A DNA stretch of 43,819 nt from Candidatus Parendomicrobium reticulitermitis (lineage in GTDB: Bacteria; Elusimicrobiota; Endomicrobiia; Endomicrobiales; Endomicrobiaceae), in the NCBI GenBank assembly GCA_031287095.1, contig JAITTG010000018.1, positions 1 through 43,819 on the forward strand, in the 5' to 3' direction. The notes below the pieces were generated by a model, which searched no databases, was not told where the DNA came from, and worked only from the letters and a program-made list of their open reading frames with translations. Position 1 is the stretch's first letter; the number at the start of each line of letters is the position of its first letter. Positions 14,246 to 23,200 of this stretch are shown here, one piece after another. A program made the position numbers and the translations under genes.

Positions 14246-17200
14246 ATGAAAAAAACACTTGTTTTATCAATCATTTTTGCATTTCTTTTTATTGCAAATG
14301 CTCATAGTTTGTCTGTATCAATAAGCAGTTGGAACGGTTTTACTTGGGCTTATAACGGCTCAGTATATGACATTATAGATTTGTCAAACGATATAAATGC
14401 CGGCGCTAATATAGGTTCGCCTGCCATATCCTCAATCACTATAAACGGCGGCGGTTATTTTATGGATGGGGCAAGCGCGCAAAGCGGTTTTTCCTTTTTG
14501 GCAAATACCATTCTTTTTAAAGATATAAAACTTCAAAATTTCAATTCCTCAAACGGCGGAGCGATATATGCGTCAAGCGGCAGTATAATATCCATCGCCT
14601 CAATATCTTCCGACATTTTGTTTGCTTCAAATATGGCAAATTCAAAACCCAATGACATTTATTTGACGAGTTCTACTCTAAACTTGGATGCCGATCAAAA
14701 TCAAGTAAGAATGGAAGGCGGCATTCAGGCTGTTTTTGGAAGCGCTATTAACTGGAATAATGGTATTGGAGGCGCTTGGTATTTGAGCGGAATAAACTTA
14801 TTTTCACAAATGAGCGCTTTTAATGTAGGCTCTGCAAGCAGTATAACTGTTGAAAATGCAAGTTGGACTTATATCTCAAATAACATTCTAAATTTGCATC
14901 TCGATTATTCTTTTATGAGTTTTTTTAATTCAACGGCGGTTTTTTCTGCAAATATCGGGGATACTGTTTTATATATTGGCGCGTCTTCTCTTCTGTTTTT
15001 CAATTCCACAGTAATTTTTTCAAGCAATACGGGCAATATGGGAGGCGCTATATACGCCGACTCAATATCTCAACTTTATTTTGCCTCTTCAACTATACGG
15101 TTCTCATCCAATGCCGCCTCAACCAATGGCGGCGCAGTTTACGCTTTGCAAAGCACAATATCTTTTCTTAATTCAAGCGTATCTTTTATGTCAAATATCA
15201 CCCTTGGGCAAGGCGGAGGAGTGTTTTTGAACGAAGGATTTTTGATTATTGATAATTCTTATATTCATTTTTCAAGCAATAGAGCGGTAAGCGTGGGCGG
15301 AACGGGAGGAGGTTTGTTTGTTGCGCAGTCTTTGATTGATTTCTCTTCTACCACTGCAAAGTTTATATCAAATTATTCAGGATATAGAGGCGGCGCGGGA
15401 GCGTTTTCTTTTTCTACGATAAGTTTTACAAATTCAGATATTGAATTTTTAAAGAACATTTCTACCGATGGCGGCGCTTTGTCAGTTGAGAATTCAACAA
15501 TTTCTTTTTACAACTCCACAGTCTCATTTTTTTCAAATGTCTCGGGATTTGACGGCGGCGCGTTTTTCTTAAATGATGCAGACCTATACATTTCATCTTC
15601 AATTATTGTTTTCTCGTCAAATACTGCTGGCAGAAGCGGCGGCGCAATAAGCGCGCAAAATTCTAGAATAAATATAATAGCCGATATAGGCGATATAATT
15701 TTTAAGGGCAATTGGGCGGAACGCGGCGGAGACGATATATATTTAACAAATTATTCGCTTTTATCGCTTCAACCCGCTCAAGATAGAACAATCAAATTTG
15801 AAGGGGGAATTTATGCCGACAATAATAGCGTTGTTAGTATTGAAGGTTTGGGAACGGTTTATTTGAGCAGTTATAATTATTTTACAGTTCTTTCGTCCTT
15901 TGCCGTAATAGGCGGCGCATTATTGCAAGCGGAGCGCTCAACTTTTATTTACGAGTCTAATGACCGCGCCGTTTATTTGAACGCTTCAACAATATCTTTT
16001 AGAAACAGTTATTTATATTTCCGCTCAAATGCCGCTTTGCCGGGAGAAAACGGCGGGGTGTTTTATTTAAAAGATTCCACAATATCTTTTTCAAGCATAT
16101 CTTCCGTATTCTCTTTCAATATGGCTGAGCAAGGCGCCGCAATTTTTGCCGAGGATGCAGTTTCCGCTATAGACTTCAACAATATGCCTAAATTGGAATT
16201 TATCGGCAATATCTCTTTGTCCGGCAATGGGATAATAGAGTTGAACGGTTCTAAAATTTCCTTTTCAAGCATAAATACTTTAATTGTTAACCGCAATGAA
16301 GCTGAAGACGGAGGCTTTCTATATCTAGACGGGCAAGTTTTTGATAATTTAAACAGCCAATTTGTGATAATGACTGCAAATACTGCGCGAAATAGCGGAG
16401 GCGCTTTATACTTAGAAAATTCAAGAATAAAATTCTTGCGTTTAAACTCTGAACTTTTATTCAATGCCAATACCGCATATAGTTCAGGGGGTTTCATATA
16501 TGCCGGCGCTTCAGAAATAATACTTGAAAACTCCACAATAACTTTTATGAATAATAGAGCCGATTTATCAGGCGGCTCTTTGTATATCGGAGACAATTCA
16601 ACTATATCCTTTACAAACAATATTGTTAGAATTTTTTCAAATACCGCCCAAGAAAAAGGCGGGTTCTTATATTTGGGTCAAAATTCCACTTTTTCAGTTT
16701 TAATGACAAGCATGTCGTTGAGAGATAATTTTTCCCTTACGGAAGGCGGCGTTATTTTTGCAAACGATAATTCTGTTATTTCTTTTGACAATTCCACTAT
16801 GAGTTATACAAACAATACCGCTATAAGTTCCGGCGCGGTTGTTTTCGGCGCTTCGGGAGTTTTGATAACAATAAACAATTCGTCTCTTTCTTTTATCAGC
16901 AATATTTCAAGCGGCGCCGGCGGCGCGTTTGGCGGAGCGTATGCTTCTCTTGTTTTTGAGAGAAGTTCTTCAATATTTTTCAATAATGCGGCATTGGCGA
17001 GAGGAGGGGCGATATATTCCGGAGGCGGCGCTTTCTTAAAATTTTCAGATGGGAAATTTGATTTTAGACTTAACAATGCCGCAGATATTGGAGAAAGCGC
17101 GCAAGGAGGCGGCGCAATTTTTTCTCTTGATTTATCTTCAACGCTATGGGTTAATAGCAATATAAGATTTTTACAAAATACCGCCGCCGGCATGGGCGGA

Positions 17201-20200
17201 GCGGTATATATCGGCGATTATTCCACGATTTCTTTTTCTAATGATATTGTAAATTTTTCAATGAATACCGCTATAAGCTCGGGCGGCGCAATGTATTTTG
17301 GAAATGGCATTGTCTTTACTATTGTCAAATCAAGCGTAATTTTTGACTTGAATATATCAAGCGCAGGCGGCGGTTTTTTTGTTGGAAACAATTCATCTGT
17401 TTCTTTTATCAATTCCACTATCAGTTATTTGAACAATTTTGCTATTAGTTCCGGCGGCGCAATGTATAGCGGGGCGGATTCTTTGATTGCAATAAGCGGC
17501 TCGTCAATTTCTTTTTTAAGAAATACCGCTTTGGGCATGGGAGGCGCGCTCGGCGGCGCGGCGAAATTGATAGCGTTTGAAAACAGCGATGTTAAATTTT
17601 TAAACAATACCGCCCAAGGCGGCGGCGGGGCGGTTATATTGTTTGATAATTCCGTTTTGCAGTTTTCAAATAGTATTGCAAATTTTATAAATAATGAGAC
17701 TTTTTTTGACGGACGGCAAGGCGGCGGCGCAATATATGGTTCTGATTTGACTTCAATGGTATGGACAAATAATAGCATTGTCAATTTCACAAGCAATACC
17801 TCGCTTCTCGGCGGCGCAATTTATGCGGGAAACGGCTCTACAATTTCTTATATTGACAGTATTATTCTTTTTACAAGAAACACTTCCATAAGTTCCGGCG
17901 CGGCTTTGTATTTGGGAGATTTTTCAGTATTTAACGCCGACAATTCAAGCGCAACTTTTACCAATAATATATCCAGCGGAGGCGGCGGAGTTCTATTTGC
18001 GGGGAATAGTTCCTCTATTTCTTTTATGAATTCAACTATGAGCTATTTAAACAATATCGCATATAGTTCGGGCGGCGCAATTTATAGCGGCGCAGATTCT
18101 TTAATTACTATAGGCTTTTCGTCAATTTCTTTTATGAGAAATACCGCTTTAGATATGGGCGGAGCGCTTGGCGGCGGCGCGAAATCAATAGTGTTTGAAA
18201 ACAGCAAGATTAAATTTTCAAGCAATATCGCTCAAGAAGGCGGCGGAGCGCTTGTATTGTCTGAGAATGCCGTCTTTAAATCTTTGGACGGGGATATAGA
18301 TTTCATAAGCAATAAGACTTCTTTATCAAGCATGGATTTCCAAGGTTTAGGCGGCGCAATATACGCTCTTGATTTTTCTTCATTGTCGTTTGAAAACAGC
18401 ATAGCGAATTTTAGCGGCAATGTTTCAATAGCAGGCGGCGCCGTATATCTTAAAGACAATACCGAGATATATTTTAATTATAGCTCCATTAGTTTTTTAA
18501 GAAATAAGTCTATAAGTTCCGGCGCGGCTTTGTATTTAGGGCAATCGACGATATTTAGCATTGATAGTTCAAGCGTAATTTTTAAAATGAATGCGTCAAG
18601 CGGTATAGGCGGAGCGGTTTTTGCGCAAAATGCCGTTCAGATGACTCTTATCAATACGACTATTTCTTTTCAAAACAATACCGCTGTAAGTTCGGGCGGC
18701 GCATTATATTTAGAGCAGGCTATTGTATTCAATATAGATTTTTCAAGCGTAGATTTTATAAACAATATATCAAGCGTTTCCGGCGGCTCAATTTTTGCTT
18801 ATGACTCCGTTTCATTGAAATTTGAAAATACTACGGCGGCTTTCTTAAAAAATACTGCTTATGATTTCGGCGGCGCAATTTTTGCTCAAAACAGCGCGGA
18901 TATTGAATTTATAACTTCCTCAATTTCTTTTACAAGCAATGTATCGGGCGGCGGCGCGCTTTTCTTTGACGATTCGTCGCTTTCTTTTACCGATTTGAGC
19001 GCGTCCTTTGCGCATAATTTTTCTAAAAGTTCAGGCGGAGTTTTATATTTGGACAATAGCGCTCAAATTACTTTTGAGAGAGGATTGTTTGACTTTATAA
19101 AAAATACGGCGGGTAAAGACGGCGGAGTAGTCTTTGCCGATAATAGCGCCGAAATGGGTTTTGATTTGTCGTCAAGAGTGTTTTTCTCGTCAAATATAGC
19201 CCATATAGGAGGCGTTGTATTTGTTCAAAATTCTGCTGAAATCACTTTTGAAAACTCTACAATATCCTTTATAGCAAATACCGCTTCAAGCGCGGCGGTA
19301 ATTTATATCGGCGGAAATTCCATAGCGTCTTTTGACAATGTTGATTTATACTTCCTGCATAATAAATCAACTGCTGGAGACGGAATAATGTATTTGGAGA
19401 GCGGACAATTGCAACTTACAAATATATCTATATTGGATGTAAGAAAAAATGAAGCGTTAAACGGCGGTTTTGTTTTTATCAGCGAAGAAGCGATGATTTT
19501 AGACATATTAAATTGGTTTGATTTTACAAGCAATACGGCAAGAGGCAAAAACGGAAAAGGCGGGGCTTTTTATTTGAGCGGCTCCACTCTTTCCTTAGTT
19601 GGAGCGGGGACTATATCTTACAACAAAGCGCAAAGTTCAGGCGGATTTATCTATGCGCAAGGCTCATCTGTCAGTATAATAGCAAACATAGGCTCAATTA
19701 CAGCGCTAAATAATACTGCGGCAAATAGAGGCAATGACATATATTTGAGCAGTTCCGAGCTGCATTTAACAGCCGCCGCCGGCATAGACATAATATTTGA
19801 AAAGGGCGGCATATACGGAGTCTATGACAGTTATATAAATATAGCCGGAGCGGGGCGGGTATCTTTTGGAGGTTTTGATTATTTTTCAGGCATAAGTTCA
19901 TTTGGAGTAATCAACGGCGGATTATGGACTGCGCAAAGTTCAACATTTACATATATGCTAAATACAAGCGGATTATATATTGGATTGTCCACAGCGGCAT
20001 TTATAAGTTCAAGCATGACATTTTCGTCTAATGCCGCTTCTGCCGATGGAGCGGGATTATACGCCGTAGATTCCGAAATTTTTATAAGTTCAACAAGAAT
20101 ACAATTCACATCAAACACAGCGGACGGTTTTAACGGCGGCGCGTTTTATGCCGTCAATTCTCCCATACTCTTTTTTGCATCATCAGCGGCATTCAAATCT

Positions 20201-23200
20201 AATAAGGCTGATTTCGGCGGGGCTTTTGTTTTTGACGGTTTGGCGTCTTTTGAAAGAGGAAATTTGAATTTTACAAGCAATAGCGCTTTAACTGACGGCG
20301 GCGCGGTTTATGCACAAAATGCTTTATTTCCGTTATCTTTATCGCAAGTTTATTTCATATCAAATACAGCATCAGGAAACGGCGGCGGACTTTATATGAA
20401 TTTATCAAGCGTCTCATTTTCTTCAAGCATTGTAACTATTACAAGCAATGCGGCTTCAAACGGCGGCGCAATATATCTTTCACTTTCAACCATCGCTTTT
20501 GAATTTTCAACTATATCTTTCAATGCGAACAAATCCGATGTTTTTGGCGGCGCATTATATTTAGAAGACGCTGGTCTTGCTTCTTTAAAATCAAAACTGA
20601 CATTTTCTAATAATAAATCCGCAGGTCAAGGCGCGGGCGTCTATTTTTTAAATTCTTTTATCTCTTTTGATTTTTCGAGCGTTTCTGTGATAAAGGGCAG
20701 TTCTGTTTTAGAAGGCGCCGGGATATATGCGCAACAAACTCAAATTTCGTTTAGTTCTTCGGCGCTGTTTATCGCTTCAAATACTTCCCTTACAAACGGA
20801 GGAGGACTATATCTTCAAACTTCGTCTATAAGTTTTACAGGATCCACAGTCAATTTCATATCAAATAAATCCGATTTAGGCGGAGGGATTTACGCCGATG
20901 CTTCAACTTTGTATTTGTCAAGCGCAATAATCAACTGGTCTTATAATAGAGCAAGTTCAGCAGCAGCCGCATATCTTATAAATTTTTCAGAACTTACAAT
21001 CATAGGAAACGGCAGAGTCTCTTATAATCAATCAAGCGCCGGTTTTAGCGGAGCAATTTATGCCGAAAACTCCATATTAAAATTGATTACCGACGGCGGC
21101 AATATCGTATTTACGGGCAATAAAGGGTTGCGGGGTTTTGACAATGACATATTTTTAGACAATTCAATTCTGCAATTGGAAAGTTCAAACAATAGACAAA
21201 TTAGACTTGAAGGCGGCGTATATGCCGTCAATCTTTCTGAGATAAACATCACAAGCGGCGGCATTATATATTTGGGCGGAAACAATTATTTTACGACAAT
21301 TTCTTCTTTCGGGATTATAGAGGGCGCGACAGTCAATATAGAAAAATCAACTTTTGTTTATACATTAAATGATAAAGGTTTATATCTTGCCGATTCTACG
21401 GCGGCGTTTAAAAATTCCAATACTCTATTTTTCTCAAATGCGCTCGCTTCGGTTTCAGATTTTGGCGGCGCAATTTTTGTTGGAAACTCTTATTTGAGCG
21501 CCGCAGGCTCTACCATATCATTCTCAAGCAATACGGCTGCAATGGGCGGCGCGGTTTATTTAATAAATTCCCGTTTTGATTTGTCCGGCGCAAGCAGAGC
21601 TCAATTTTTAGGAAACACTGCAAATGACGGCGGAGGAAACGCTTTAGGCGGAGCAATATACGCTCAAAACTCCACAATTACTATAAATTCGGCGGGACTT
21701 TTGTTTAGCGGCAATGAATCTTTGGACGCAAGAGGCGGTTTAAACGATATTTACTTAGATAGTTCAATGCTCTCTATCAATGCCGGTAAAAATAGCGTAA
21801 TTTTTGAAGACGGCATTATAGCGTTAAACAGTTCTATCGCTTATTCTAATGGTTTAGGCGGCGGCATGGTTTTAGGCAATGAGATGAATTTGCAATTTTC
21901 AAGCATTTCCTTTACCAATAATACCGCTTCATCAGACGGCGGCGCTTTGGTAGTTGAGAACGCTTCAGTTACTTTTGCCGCTTCAAGCGCCGATTTCTTA
22001 TCTAACAAATCCAATTCCGGCATTCGCAGTTCTTCTAAAGGCGGCGCTGTATATTCCTCCGCAACTATAATTTCTTGGGTCAATTCAAAAGGCGTCTTTG
22101 CTTTAAACACAGCGGGAAGTTCGCAAAGAGGGCAGGCTTCCGGCGGGGCGGTATATTCTTTTTCCTCTATTATCAATTCTGTTGATTCAACTATGGCATT
22201 TACTAAAAACAATGCAAATTACGGCGGCGCTTTGTATTTGCTCAATTCGTCCGTTGGTTTTATAAATTCAAACGCGTCTTTTACGAACAATTTTGCCTCT
22301 AATGCCGGCGGCGCGGTTTATATGGATAATTCAATAATTAGTTTTAATGGTTCGCGCATTTCGTTTTCTGCAAATACTGCGGATACAGGCGCGGCTTTGT
22401 ATGGAATAAATTTATCGCAAGTCTATATCAACGCCGATATTTCAAGCATATCTTTTGAAAATAATTTTTCTATGTCGGATAGATTTGGAAGCGATATATA
22501 TCTTTTGAATTCCTCTCTTGCATTGACGGCGGCTCAAGATTTGCAGATTGCTCTAAATGGAGGCGTATATATTGCTTTTAACAGCGGCATTTCCATAGAT
22601 GGACCTGGAAAAATTGTTTTTGGCTCCAATAATAGTTTTGAGGAAATATTATCTTTTACGATAAGCAGCGCTATCGTTGATATAGGCGGGTTGGAATTTC
22701 AATATATATCAAATAATTCCGCAATAGAAATTGCCGACTCCACAATATCTTTTAAAGCCTCAAGAAATTCTTTTAACTCAAATATGAATTCTATGGACGG
22801 CGGCGGCTCTTTGCGCATTGCAAATTCTTCCGTATCTTTTATCAATTCGATTATTTTTGAAAGCAATAGAACAATCTCTAACGGCGGCGCTTTATATATT
22901 GAGAATTCCAAAGTTTATTTCTTGGGAGAAATTTCCGTTAGAAATAATAGAGCCGACAGGCAAGGCGCCGGTTTATATTCTATAGGTTCAAGCGTAGTTT
23001 TTAAGTCCGGGTCAAACAATACGGCGTTTTCAAAAAATGCCGCGGCAAATAGTTTTGATTTGTATTTAGACGGCGCAAATTATATGTTTTTTGATATTGC
23101 GGACAATAAGAGTATTGACATAGAAAGCGGCATAAGAGGTCTGTCTGACGATATCATAGAAAAGAAAGGCGATGGACGGTTGAGCGTCAAAGGACAAATT

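Noticed and set aside
14174-14246. Upstream start for pmpA at 14174
   Set aside because: It lies before the likely promoter and would put 24 odd residues ahead of a perfect signal peptide. AAAGG precedes 14246.
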